Source: Elusimicrobiota bacterium (GTDB taxonomy: Bacteria > Elusimicrobiota > Elusimicrobia > JACQPE01). From it: a stretch of DNA of 57,663 nucleotides. Every line of letters starts with the position of its first letter. The stretch's first letter is position 1. A program made the translations under genes and the position numbers. Shown here piece after piece: positions 1 through 7,652 of this stretch. The notes under the pieces were generated by a model. It made no database searches. It was not told where the DNA came from and saw only the letters and a list, made by a program, of their open reading frames with translations. The stretch covers positions 1 to 57,663 of the forward strand of contig JACQJO010000039.1 of the NCBI GenBank assembly GCA_016205025.1, written 5' to 3'.

Positions 1-33
1 GGTGAGGGGTGAGGGGTGAGGGGTGAGGGGGCT
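1..33. repeat. Heptamer tandem array (GGTGAGG units)
   Basis: About four copies of a 7-bp unit lie at the window edge. They are read in frame on the minus strand as Pro/Ser/Thr-rich peptide in the carA interdomain linker. Because seven is not a multiple of three, three units give a 7-residue period. The array may continue beyond the window. Confidence 0.8.
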
Positions 34-620
34 AATGAACCATTTTTCCATACAGTCTTTTGCGAAACCGAAACCTCTTCGGCTAATGCCAAACCTTCCA
101 TCGCCGGATGCTTTTTAATTTCTTCAACTATCGTTTTCATCGCCTCACTGACCCCTGACCCCTGACCCCTGACCCCTAAGTTCACTATCGCTGCCCGCAT
201 GGCGCCCGAAGAGCGAAGTCTCAAAGTCAGGGCCCGCGTATCCACTCCCGCGATACCAACAACGCCCTGATCTTTCAGGTAATCGCTTAAGCTCATTTTA
301 GCGCGCCAGTTAGAAGGCAGTTCGGAAAGTTCCCCCACCACAAAGCCGGCCACATGAACTTTTGAGGACTCGTTATCACAGAGCGTGATTCCATAATTTC
401 CCTGATGCGGGTAAGTCATGGCCACGATTTGACCGCGATAAGACGGGTCGGTTAAGACTTCTTCGTAGCCGCACATGGCGGTGTTAAAGACGACTTCACC
501 CAAAGAACAAGTGCTGAGTGCTGAGTGCTGAGTGCTGAGTGTATTAACAGCGCCAAAAAGTCGACCCGGGAAATAACTTCCATCCTCAAGAATCAAGTAA
601 CCTTGTTTCAATGTATCCAC
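1..620 (-). CDS. carA: Carbamoyl-phosphate synthase small subunit, partial
   Basis: The complement encodes the N-terminal domain of the glutamine-hydrolysing subunit of carbamoyl-phosphate synthase, which supplies ammonia for pyrimidine and arginine synthesis. Visible family motifs are NTAMCGYEEVLTDPSYRGQ, then MTYPHQGNYGI, GVDTRALT and a SSGAMRAAIV run. The window ends at the linker before the glutamine amidotransferase domain, so the catalytic Cys-His-Glu part is missing. The start is a GTG at 618-620 or a TTG at 609-611; neither has a clear ribosome binding site. The frame is interrupted by three short-tandem-repeat inserts that stay open: residues about 27-37 (LSTQHSALSTCS), about 148-157 (GVRGQGSGV) and the last residues (PSPLTPHPS). 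All three fall where the family has loops or linkers. It lies just downstream of purA on the same strand. The family call is secure; what the inserts do to the protein is unknown. Confidence 0.88.
   Translation of the reverse strand, partial: MDTLKQGYLILEDGSYFPGRLFGAVNTLSTQHSALSTCSLGEVVFNTAMCGYEEVLTDPSYRGQIVAMTYPHQGNYGITLCDNESSKVHVAGFVVGELSELPSNWRAKMSLSDYLKDQGVVGIAGVDTRALTLRLRSSGAMRAAIVNLGVRGQGSGVSEAMKTIVEEIKKHPAMEGLALAEEVSVSQKTVWKNGSLAPSPLTPHPS
149..177. repeat. Heptamer tandem array (TGACCCC units) inside carA
   Basis: About four copies of a 7-bp unit lie inside the carA frame and encode GVRGQGSGV after the conserved AMRAAIV segment. The sequence is nearly, but not exactly, the reverse complement of the array at 1-33 (GGGGTCA against GGGGTGA), so the two may be mirror arms around the intervening carA codons. 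Confidence 0.8.
509..541. repeat. Heptamer tandem array (TGCTGAG units) inside carA
   Basis: About four and a half copies of TGCTGAG lie within carA, translated on the minus strand as LSTQHSALSTCS. An inverted partner (CTCAGCA units) lies at 652-676, just upstream of the carA start. The same unit builds the arms of the elements at 29355-29446 and 40289-40407. Confidence 0.85.
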
Positions 621-651
621 CGCAATATTTCTAAAAATAATTTCACTCAGT

Positions 652-676
652 ACTCAGCACTTTACACTCAGCACTG
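652..676. repeat. CTCAGCA array upstream of carA
   Basis: Short degenerate units (CTCAGTACTCAGCACTTTACACTCAGCACT-like, given here only in part) form the inverted partner of the array at 509-541. Pairing of the two arms would enclose the first codons of carA, so a stem in the mRNA could affect translation initiation. That effect is inference. Confidence 0.65.
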
Positions 677-699
677 AAAATTTTGCTCCGCAAAATTTT
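677..699 (-). terminator. Hairpin at the end of purA
   Basis: A 10-bp perfect stem (677-686 with 690-699) with a 3-nt loop overlaps the purA stop codon. The stem is A/T-rich except for one G-C pair next to the loop. It could act as a weak terminator or mRNA 3' stabiliser between purA and carA. No long U-run follows on the minus strand, so the terminator role is uncertain. Confidence 0.4.
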
Positions 700-1990
700 A
701 CAGCCATTCTTTCAAAAATTTTGGATCCAAAATAACTTGATTTTTGGTGCTGCGCCCCACCGAAACGATGGCCGCCGGAACTCCGGTAAATTCCATCACC
801 TCGTCGATGAGTTTCTTGGCCGAAGCCGGCAAGCCGGCGTATCGCGTGATGCCTCCTAAATCTGCGCTGAAACCAGAAAATTCCTTATAGATCAACTGCG
901 CCCCGTTTAACAGACGCGGATCATCGGGCATTTCGCGCAAAATTCGGCCGCGCCACTTATACCCGATACAAACCCTCAACGGGCGCACTCCGGCCAAGGT
1001 ATCGAGCTTGGTCAAAGCCAGCCGGTCCACGCCGTTAATGCGGCAAGCCTTTTTAAGAAGCGGCAGATCAAGGTACCCGATCCGGCGCGGGCGCCCCGTT
1101 GTGGCGCCGTATTCCAAACCCGACTCGCGGATCCGGTTGGCCAGGGGCCCCTTAATCTCGCTTGGGAAGGGTCCCTCGCCGACGCGCGTCGTGAACAACT
1201 TGGCCACGCCCAACACCGCGTCCACGGATTTTGGACCCAAACCGACGCCGCAGGGCGCAAAGCTGGCAATAGGGTTGGAACTGGTGACATAAGGATAGGT
1301 TCCGAAATCAACATCTAAAAATGTGCCCTGTGCGGACTCCAGCACAACCCTCTTGCCCTTGGCCAGCATGGTAAAAAGTTCCAGAGACACATCGCTGACC
1401 AGTGGTTTTAAAAAGGGAGCCAACCTCTTATGCTCTTGGAATATTTGATTCTCGACGGCTCTGATTTCGGCCGGGCGCGCGAAGGCCGACAATTTGGTTC
1501 GCGTATTGCGAATCACCTTTTCTCTTAAAAGATCGCGGTCAAGATAATCCATCAAACGCACGCCGTCGCGCGCGATCTTGTCAGCGTAGGCCGGGCCGAT
1601 CCCGCGCTGGGTGGTTCCAAGCCGGGAACCCTCTCCTAAATATTTTTCAAACTGAAGATGATAGGGGAGAATGACGTGACACAGAGGACTGATGCCAAGG
1701 CGTCCGGTAAATTTAATTCCGCGTTTCTTTAAAGTCTCGACCTCTTCATAGAGAGCCTTGGGATCAACAACGACGCCGTTCCCGATATAACAACGGACTT
1801 TGGGATAAACGATTCCGGAAGGAACAAGGTGAAGCGCCAAAATTTCATTGTTGCCCAGAACCAAAGTGTGGCCCGCGTTGTTGCCGCCCTGATAACGCGC
1901 CACGGCATCAGCGTGGCGGGAGAAAGTGTGAATAATGCGGCCTTTGCCCTCATCCCCCCATTGAAGCCCAACAACCACCAACGCCGGCAT
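698..1990 (-). CDS. purA: Adenylosuccinate synthetase
   Basis: This cytoplasmic enzyme joins IMP and aspartate with GTP hydrolysis, the first committed step from IMP to AMP. The protein is 430 residues, the normal family length. It opens with the hallmark VVVGLQWGDEGKGRI phosphate-binding loop (catalytic Asp in GDEGKG), followed by YQGGNNAGHTL with the catalytic His. Later motifs are TTQRGIGPAYADK, the GTTGRPRRIGYLD-like stretch (here GATTGRPRRIGYLD) and LTKLDTLAG for guanine binding. It follows the upstream unknown gene by 5 bp and is almost certainly co-transcribed with it. Its 3' end runs into a hairpin and then a heptamer repeat before carA, pairing a purine and a pyrimidine biosynthetic gene. 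I see nothing broken in it. Confidence 0.97.
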   Translation of the reverse strand: MPALVVVGLQWGDEGKGRIIHTFSRHADAVARYQGGNNAGHTLVLGNNEILALHLVPSGIVYPKVRCYIGNGVVVDPKALYEEVETLKKRGIKFTGRLGISPLCHVILPYHLQFEKYLGEGSRLGTTQRGIGPAYADKIARDGVRLMDYLDRDLLREKVIRNTRTKLSAFARPAEIRAVENQIFQEHKRLAPFLKPLVSDVSLELFTMLAKGKRVVLESAQGTFLDVDFGTYPYVTSSNPIASFAPCGVGLGPKSVDAVLGVAKLFTTRVGEGPFPSEIKGPLANRIRESGLEYGATTGRPRRIGYLDLPLLKKACRINGVDRLALTKLDTLAGVRPLRVCIGYKWRGRILREMPDDPRLLNGAQLIYKEFSGFSADLGGITRYAGLPASAKKLIDEVMEFTGVPAAIVSVGRSTKNQVILDPKFLKEWL

Positions 1991-1995
1991 ACCGC

Positions 1996-2994
1996 TTACC
2001 AGCCAAAAACGCGTTTCAGAAAAGGAGTTTTCTGGCTTTTGCGGATGGATTGAACGCGTAAATCAGGAGGGAAAGTGCCCTCGCCCACAACCGCGTGGCC
2101 AAAACGAACGCGGACACCGACTAAATCGGATTCCCGCCAGACCGATTCAATCGGAGCCTCCACGGGATGAAGTCCGTGATCCGAGTACCCTCCGAAAATT
2201 TCAGCCAGATAAAGACCGGTCTCCCTGGATTCCAAAACATAGACATTGACGATATCGCCGGCCTGCAATTCTTTAACAAAAACAGGCGCAGGCCTTAAGT
2301 GAGTCAACCCGCCGTGAGGCCGGGAAATGTCGGCGCTCTCCAAAGCGATCCTTAAGCTCATAAAGAGCTCGCCTTCTCTTACTTTGCGGGCGGCCGCGTT
2401 TACTCCAAACCATGGACTTAAACCGCCCGGGGGTCCCTGACGGTATTCCCCGACGCTTAAAACATCGGTCGCATAATGAAATTTAGGCGGCACCCGCCAG
2501 TGATGCGAAGAGGTCAAGAGATCATCGATCCAAAGACCGATGGGGGCAGGCTGTCCGGCCAGCAAAGATTCCTTTAAAGCAAACAAGCGGCTCGTTGCGG
2601 CCGCGATTTTTTCCTCCCACTCTTTTTCGATGCTTTGACTCAACGCCATATGGCACCACTCCGAAAGCCGGACTCTGTAAATCGCTTTTTCAAATTCATA
2701 CCAAGGCATGTTTAAATCCGTCTGATAAAGATGCGGGTTGGCGCTGAAAACGAATCTCAATCGAAATGACGGGTTCGTCCCGGGGCGGCCGACATGAGCG
2801 ATAAAAAGCATGAGGCCGTACATCTGGGGATGCTGTCCAAGAAATTTGGTCTTGATCACGAAGATATCCTGCATGCGGCTGTGGATGAGTTTTAAAGCTC
2901 CTTCCATGTCAAAATTAGCCAACCCAAGCGCCAGCTCCGCCTCTTGTGGCGGCGCGCCTGTTTCTTCAACCAAAAGTTCGATTTTGTCTCTCAT
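1996..2994 (-). CDS. Uncharacterised protein with UBA-like N-terminus
   Basis: A 332-residue soluble protein with no signal peptide. I do not recognise the family. Residues about 5-38 (VEETGAPPQEAELALGLANFDMEGALKLI in part) have the three-helix pattern of UBA/EF-Ts N-terminal domains, including a GAP-like turn and a DMEGAL helix. The middle is rich in aromatic residues and the C-terminal third looks beta-rich, with a possible small-barrel segment around AGDIVNVYVLESRETGLYLAEIFGG. It sits between xerC and purA, 5 bp before purA, inside the leftward run of housekeeping genes. No Shine-Dalgarno sequence precedes the ATG, which abuts a mirror repeat. A role in nucleotide metabolism is possible only by context. 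Confidence 0.8.
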   Translation of the reverse strand: MRDKIELLVEETGAPPQEAELALGLANFDMEGALKLIHSRMQDIFVIKTKFLGQHPQMYGLMLFIAHVGRPGTNPSFRLRFVFSANPHLYQTDLNMPWYEFEKAIYRVRLSEWCHMALSQSIEKEWEEKIAAATSRLFALKESLLAGQPAPIGLWIDDLLTSSHHWRVPPKFHYATDVLSVGEYRQGPPGGLSPWFGVNAAARKVREGELFMSLRIALESADISRPHGGLTHLRPAPVFVKELQAGDIVNVYVLESRETGLYLAEIFGGYSDHGLHPVEAPIESVWRESDLVGVRVRFGHAVVGEGTFPPDLRVQSIRKSQKTPFLKRVFGW

Positions 2995-2998
2995 AATA

Positions 2999-3106
2999 AA
3001 AGGTTCAAGAGGTTCAAAAGTTCAAAAGGTTCAAAAAAGAACAATGTTTTCTTTTGTAAAGCCTTTTGACCCTCTTGACCCTCTTGAACATCTTGAACCT
3101 TCCTAT
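2999..3106. repeat. Mirror repeat of 9-bp units (GTTCAAAAG / CTTGACCCT)
   Basis: The left arm is several imperfect copies of a 9-bp GTTCAAAAG/GTTCAAGAG unit. The right arm holds the reverse-complement units (CTTTTGACC, CTCTTGAAC). A roughly 30-bp spacer separates them. The same architecture and related units recur at 15662-15766 and 47089-47181. It occupies the xerC / unknown-gene junction and touches the last xerC codons. Confidence 0.8.
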
Positions 3107-4041
3107 GCTCTCGGATGCGTCCTGTCGTAAATTTTTTTCAAATTGGCGGTCGTCAATGCCGTGTATATCTGGGTCGCTTCCAGCGATTTATGCCCCAGCA
3201 TTTCTTGGAGACTGCGCAGATCAAGGCCGGCCAAAAGAAGATGGGTGGCGAACGAATGCCTTAACTGATGCGGCGTCACTCTTTTTCCCAAAGCCTCTTG
3301 GGCTAACGCGCGGACCCGGCGCTCCAAGAAAACGCGGCTGATTGGCGCACCATGCCTATTACAGAAAAGATATGGGCTCGCACGCAAATTTCTCGAGGCA
3401 ACGGCCTGCCGGTCCTGTTCGCCGAGGTAATGATTAAGGGCTTCGAGGGCGCGCTCGCCGATAGGAACCAGGCGTTCGCGGGAACCTTTGCCCAAAACGC
3501 GAAGCGTGCCCGCTTGACTGTTGACGTTAAAACGGCCCAACCCGGCTAGTTCGCTGATCCTTAACCCAGAGGAGTACAGCAGTTCGAGCACAGCCCAGTC
3601 TCTTGAGCGCGGCACGTTGCTCTTGTTGGAGGATGGACCAGGGTTGGTTAAAGCTTTTTTTTGGGCCACGATCATTAATCGCTCGATTTCTTCGTTTGAC
3701 AAAGCCTTCGGAAGAGCCCGGGAGCGCTTAAGATTCCTGCCAAAATTAATCAAAGCCAGGGGCGAGGCCGCCTGTGGGCGCGTTCGAGCCAAAAACCGCA
3801 GCCAGCCGCGGATGCTGGCGATTCGCCTGGCCAAAGTCGCGGGGTTTAAATTTAAGCCGGCTAGATACGCGCGCAAAAACTGACGCCCGACCGCGTCAAC
3901 CGCGTGCGTGTTGTGGCGCGAGCCGAAACGAACCAAATCCAAAAGATCACTGCGGTACGCTTCCTGGGTATTAACCGCCAACCTGCGACGAGTTCTTAAA
4001 TAAAGAAGGTAATCATGGACGGAGCGTTCAAGTTCAGTCAT
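3103..4041 (-). CDS. xerC: Tyrosine recombinase XerC/XerD type
   Basis: A site-specific recombinase of 312 residues, the usual size for Xer proteins, which resolve chromosome dimers at dif. Residues 1-90 form the SAM-like core-binding domain (LRTRRRLAVNTQEAYRSDL). The catalytic domain shows the Arg in YSSGLRISELAGL, a Lys near GKGSRERLVPI, HQLRHSFATHLL (His and second Arg), the LGHKSLEATQIY His and the nucleophilic Tyr, and it ends with the HPRA tail typical of Xer. It lies between topA and the unknown gene on the same strand. That position in a housekeeping operon favours chromosomal XerC or XerD over an integrase. I cannot tell XerC from XerD by eye, so the symbol is tentative. Confidence 0.9.
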   Translation of the reverse strand: MTELERSVHDYLLYLRTRRRLAVNTQEAYRSDLLDLVRFGSRHNTHAVDAVGRQFLRAYLAGLNLNPATLARRIASIRGWLRFLARTRPQAASPLALINFGRNLKRSRALPKALSNEEIERLMIVAQKKALTNPGPSSNKSNVPRSRDWAVLELLYSSGLRISELAGLGRFNVNSQAGTLRVLGKGSRERLVPIGERALEALNHYLGEQDRQAVASRNLRASPYLFCNRHGAPISRVFLERRVRALAQEALGKRVTPHQLRHSFATHLLLAGLDLRSLQEMLGHKSLEATQIYTALTTANLKKIYDRTHPRA

Positions 4042-4140
4042 TTGAAGAAGGAGAACAAGGTGAAAAAGGTGATCAAGGAATTAAAGGAACTTTCTTCATC
4101 GTTTCTCACCTTTCTCACCTTGTTCACCTTTCTCACCTTC
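4042..4140. repeat. Mirror repeat of AAGGTGA-like units, right arm inside topA
   Basis: The left arm has units such as AACAAGGTGAAAAAGGTGA. The right arm has TCTCACCTT / TTCACCTTTC units. The spacer is about 30 bp. The right arm lies in the topA frame and encodes the EGEKGEQGEKGEKR tail. A related array lies at 48387-48480. Confidence 0.8.
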
Positions 4141-6360
4141 TTTGGGAATTGATTTCGTAAATCTGCATCTTGGGAAAGCCGAGCAGGCCAAGAATGGGCC
4201 GCGCGGACCGTATCTTTTGACGATCGGGGATTTGCATCGTTCGCATTTTAAATCAGTAGGCTCGGCGGGTTTTCGAACAATCTTATTTCCCTGCCGGTCT
4301 AAGCTAATCGAGGTCCGGCATTGCGGGTAATCCTGACAGGCTAAATAGTGCATGCCCCTGGGAGTTTTCTTCTTAAGCATGCTCTTGCCGCATTTGGGGC
4401 AGGGTTCGCTGGTCGTTTCCGGCAGAATCGGCTGGCCCTGGGCATCCAGGGGAGTCTTGCCGTTGCAGGTCTTTGGATTATTTTCGCAAAGCAAGTAGCG
4501 CCCGAACCGGCTCTCCTTGATGAACATTCGAGCGCCGCATCGAACGCATTTCTGGCCCGAATCCTTGGGCTGGATTTTCACCTTAACCATGCGCGCTTCG
4601 GCTTTTTGCAGCTCCTTGGAAAACGGCGCATAAAATTCTTTGACCACAGTCTGCCAGGCGCGCTTGCCCTGCGCCACTTCATCCAAGCTCCCTTCCACCT
4701 GCGCCGTGAAGGAAAGATCCACGATCTCCGGAAAATGACTTTTTAAAATATCGGTGACCAGGGCGCCCGTTTCGGTCGGATAAAAACGCCGTTCCTTTAA
4801 AAAAGCGTAACCGCGCTCCACCACCGTATGGAGAATGGGAGCGTATGTGGAGGGACGGCCGATCCCGTTTTCCTCTAAAGCCAGCACCAAGCTGGCCTCG
4901 TTGTAACGCGGCGGGGCCGAGCTTTGATGCGCCCTCGCTTCCACGGCCCCGGAAGGTTTTGCCAGAAAAATCTCCTCCCCCTTTTTTAACGGCGGAAGAA
5001 CGGGAAGGTCTCTGTCGGCTTCCTCCGAACCTTCGCGATAGAGCCTTAGAAATCCGTCGAAAACCAGACGCCGGCCCGACGACCGAAACAAAGCCGCCTC
5101 GGCGGCGTTCTTGACGGACAGGGCGGCGGTCATCACGTGATAAAGCGCGTCCGTCATTTGACTGGCCAAAAAACGCCTCCAAATCAAATCATAAAGGGCT
5201 GCCTCTTCCTTGGCTAATCCGGGACCCAAAGCTTCCGGAGTTCTGGCCGCCAAGGTCGGCCTGATGGCTTCATGAGCTTCTTGAGCGCCTTTAGTTTTGG
5301 TTTTATAGACGGGGGAAGCGGCCGGGACGTAGGCTACGCCGAATTTTTCCTGAACAAAAGCCCTGGCCGCCTTTTGCGCGGACTGCGCCACGAACACCGA
5401 ATCGGTTCGCATGTAAGTGATAAAACCGTTTTCATAGAGGTTCTGCGCCAAGCGCATCGTCTTTTGAGCCGAGAAACCAAGCGCCTGGGAAACAGCCTGG
5501 GCCATGGTGGAGGTTGTAAAAGGAGCCAGGGGAGATCGCTTGCGGTTAGCTTCCTCGACCTCAAGGACTTCAAAACTTTTTCCGGCGATCCGGCCGGCGA
5601 GCGCCTGGGCTTCATCGACGTTCTTAAAAACGGTCGTGGTGATTTTATAGCTCTGCGCGAAAAGCTGATGGGTTTGGGTCTGCCATATTTCGCGGCCCTT
5701 CCAGGAAGAAAGTTCGGCTTGGAATGTTTGACCCGCCTTATTCAAAAGGGCGTGAATGGTCCAATAATTCTCAACGTTAAATTTTTTGATTTCAGCTTCG
5801 CGCTCGACGATCAACCTTACCGCCACGGACTGAACGCGCCCGGCGGAAAGCCCTTGGCGGACCTTTTTCCATAAAAGAGGGGATAATTTGTAGCCGACTA
5901 AGCGGTCCAGAACGCGGCGCGCCTGCTGGGCCGCGATCAGGTCTTCGTCGAGACCTCGCGGTGACCCAAACGCCTCCACAATGGCTTCTTTGGTGATTTC
6001 ATGAAATACGACTCTCGCGATCTTGGTTTTGGGCGGATTTAAAATCTCAACTAAATGCCAAGCGATGGCTTCCCCCTCGCGGTCATAATCCGTGGCCAAA
6101 ATAATTTTGTCCGCCTTGCCGGCCGCGCTTTTTAACGCGTCCAGCGTCTTTTTTTTCGTTTCAATGACCACATAGGTGGGTTTAAAATTTTTTTCGGTAT
6201 CCACGCCCAGCTCGTGCGCCGGCAGATCGCGGACATGGCCTTTGCAGCTTCTAATTAGGTATTCCTTGCCCAAAAATCCGGCCAGCGTTTTTTCTTTGGT
6301 CGGAGACTCCACGATCACCAAAGCCCCTCGTTTAACGGCGGATTTTTTCTTCGCGGTCAC
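4096..6360 (-). CDS. topA: DNA topoisomerase I
   Basis: A type IA topoisomerase that relaxes negative supercoils by transient single-strand cleavage. Residues about 12-125 are the TOPRIM domain (LVIVESPTKEKTL, then ATDYDREGEAIAWHL with the acidic metal-binding residues). The active-site tyrosine lies in NGFITYMRTDS near residue 320. The C-terminal part has three zinc-ribbon modules: CVRCG...CENNPKTC, CPKCG...CQDYPQC and CERC...CSAFPRC. The 754-residue length is normal. The last 15 or so residues (EGEKGEQGEKGEKR) are encoded by a repeat arm rather than family sequence. The ATG overlaps the dprA stop by 4 bp, indicating translational coupling of dprA-topA, a pair also adjacent in many other bacteria. 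Confidence 0.97.
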   Translation of the reverse strand: MTAKKKSAVKRGALVIVESPTKEKTLAGFLGKEYLIRSCKGHVRDLPAHELGVDTEKNFKPTYVVIETKKKTLDALKSAAGKADKIILATDYDREGEAIAWHLVEILNPPKTKIARVVFHEITKEAIVEAFGSPRGLDEDLIAAQQARRVLDRLVGYKLSPLLWKKVRQGLSAGRVQSVAVRLIVEREAEIKKFNVENYWTIHALLNKAGQTFQAELSSWKGREIWQTQTHQLFAQSYKITTTVFKNVDEAQALAGRIAGKSFEVLEVEEANRKRSPLAPFTTSTMAQAVSQALGFSAQKTMRLAQNLYENGFITYMRTDSVFVAQSAQKAARAFVQEKFGVAYVPAASPVYKTKTKGAQEAHEAIRPTLAARTPEALGPGLAKEEAALYDLIWRRFLASQMTDALYHVMTAALSVKNAAEAALFRSSGRRLVFDGFLRLYREGSEEADRDLPVLPPLKKGEEIFLAKPSGAVEARAHQSSAPPRYNEASLVLALEENGIGRPSTYAPILHTVVERGYAFLKERRFYPTETGALVTDILKSHFPEIVDLSFTAQVEGSLDEVAQGKRAWQTVVKEFYAPFSKELQKAEARMVKVKIQPKDSGQKCVRCGARMFIKESRFGRYLLCENNPKTCNGKTPLDAQGQPILPETTSEPCPKCGKSMLKKKTPRGMHYLACQDYPQCRTSISLDRQGNKIVRKPAEPTDLKCERCKSPIVKRYGPRGPFLACSAFPRCRFTKSIPKEGEKGEQGEKGEKR

Positions 6361-7256
6361 CGGCGCCTGTACCCCCCGGGTTCGGACTGCACGAAGCCGC
6401 GAACCTCCATCTCAAGCAGCGCTCCATTTAATTCCTCGACCGTCAAACCGGTCATCTCAAGAAGAACATCAAAAGAAACCGGGTCAAAAGAAAGCTTCTC
6501 CAGGAGCCGCGCGGCCGCGGGCGTTTCAAAGGCGGCCGGCGGATTTTTGCCCAAAACTCTCGGACCGGCCAAGCGCCTTAAAGCGGGAACCTCCTCAAAA
6601 ATATCCTCGATTTGGGTCAATGGAATGGCGCCGTCGCGAATCAGCTTATTGGGCCCGCGGCTCATGGCCGAATGGATGCTCCCCGGAACCGCTAAAACCT
6701 CGCGGCCCAGATCGGCGCCCCAGCGCGCGGTTATTAAAGCGCCGGAATCAATGTCCCCCTCAACCACAACCACCGCCGCGGCCAAAGCCGCGACCAATCG
6801 GTTCCTTTGTGGAAAATGATGCGCCAGCGCAGGCGTCCCGGGTGAAAACTCCGAAACAACCAGGCCCTGACGCGGAATTTCAACCAACTGCAGCCGGCGG
6901 TGGCTCGCGGGGTAAACAACGTCGATGCCCGTTCCCAGAACCGCCAGCGTCCGCCCGCCGGCCCTGACAGCGGCTCGGTGCGCCGCCGCGTCAATGCCAT
7001 AAGCCAAGCCGCTGACCACAACAACCCCCTTGGCCGCCAGCTCGATCGCCAATCTCTCGGCCACCGAAATGCCGTAGGGGGTGGCCCGGCGCGCGCCAAC
7101 AACCGCCACGCGTAAAACATCATTCTGCAAAAGACCTGGGTCGCCCAAAGCCCACAGACCCTGCGGGCGGTCGCCCCCGGCAAGACCCGCTAAAAGCCCG
7201 GATTTCTCCCGCAGAGAAAAATATTGCGGCGAATCAATCGGCGCGACAGGCATCAT
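6357..7256 (-). CDS. dprA: DNA processing protein DprA
   Basis: DprA loads RecA on incoming single-stranded DNA during natural transformation. The 299-residue protein contains the Rossmann-like core: VAVVGARRATPYG (phosphate-binding loop), VVVSGLAYGIDAAAHRAA, TLAVLGTGIDVVYP, SEFSPG and FPQRNRLVAALAAAVVVVE. The C-terminal 70 residues (LLEKLSFDPVSFDVLLEMTGL) form the winged-helix DML1-like domain. The N-terminal SAM domain of longer homologues appears reduced or missing. It overlaps topA by 4 bp and follows a small lipoprotein gene. With comM upstream and pilin-type genes elsewhere in the window, it is consistent with a transformable organism, though competence itself is inference. Confidence 0.95.
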   Translation of the reverse strand: MMPVAPIDSPQYFSLREKSGLLAGLAGGDRPQGLWALGDPGLLQNDVLRVAVVGARRATPYGISVAERLAIELAAKGVVVVSGLAYGIDAAAHRAAVRAGGRTLAVLGTGIDVVYPASHRRLQLVEIPRQGLVVSEFSPGTPALAHHFPQRNRLVAALAAAVVVVEGDIDSGALITARWGADLGREVLAVPGSIHSAMSRGPNKLIRDGAIPLTQIEDIFEEVPALRRLAGPRVLGKNPPAAFETPAAARLLEKLSFDPVSFDVLLEMTGLTVEELNGALLEMEVRGFVQSEPGGYRRR

Positions 7257-7257
7257 C

Positions 7258-7647
7258 TTACAGTCCGGACTTAAAAAAATCCATTCTTCGGCTCGCGATG
7301 GAAGCCTTCGGATGATTCGGAAACTCTTGAAACAGCAGTGAATAATGGCGGATGGCTTCGGCGCGCTGGTTTAATTGATCGTGGCTCGCCGCTTTGTAAT
7401 AAAGACATGAGGAACGCTGTGGGGATTTTTCCAAGTCTTTCTCCATGCACCGGTTGAAATAAACCAACGCTTTTCTGGGTTCATCCGCGAAAGTCCAATA
7501 AAGGCCGGATTTAAGCAGAGCCCCGGCGAACCAGCTTTCCTTCTTATGGCGCTCAAGAAACTCAAAATAAGCGGGGGAATCAAACCAATGGTAACCCTTA
7601 TAGCAACCTAACAGGATCAAAAAAACAACAAGCAGCCATTTACGCAC
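7258..7647 (-). CDS. Small TPR lipoprotein
   Basis: A 129-residue protein starting MRKWLLVVFLILLGCYKG. The charged start, hydrophobic stretch and LLGC lipobox indicate a lipoprotein signal with lipidation at about Cys15. The rest is helical with two or three tetratricopeptide-like helices (ALVYFNRCMEKDLEKS, CLYYKAASHDQLNQRAEAIRHY), including the AxxHxxxL-type spacing of TPR units. Its role is unknown; TPR lipoproteins often act as scaffolds in envelope assembly. It lies 1 bp before dprA and 5 bp after the LysM gene, so all three are probably one transcript. Confidence 0.8.
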   Translation of the reverse strand: MRKWLLVVFLILLGCYKGYHWFDSPAYFEFLERHKKESWFAGALLKSGLYWTFADEPRKALVYFNRCMEKDLEKSPQRSSCLYYKAASHDQLNQRAEAIRHYSLLFQEFPNHPKASIASRRMDFFKSGL

Positions 7648-7652
7648 GAGGG

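Noticed and set aside
3103-4041. xerC as a phage or integron integrase
   Set aside because: There are no attachment repeats, phage genes or cassette arrays around it, and its length and HPRA tail match housekeeping Xer proteins.
6176-6967. Long plus-strand open frame opposite dprA/topA
   Set aside because: It is antisense to well-supported genes, with a low-complexity Pro/Arg translation. Similar shadows at 5272-5874, 34680-35297 and 40968-41498 were dropped for the same reason.
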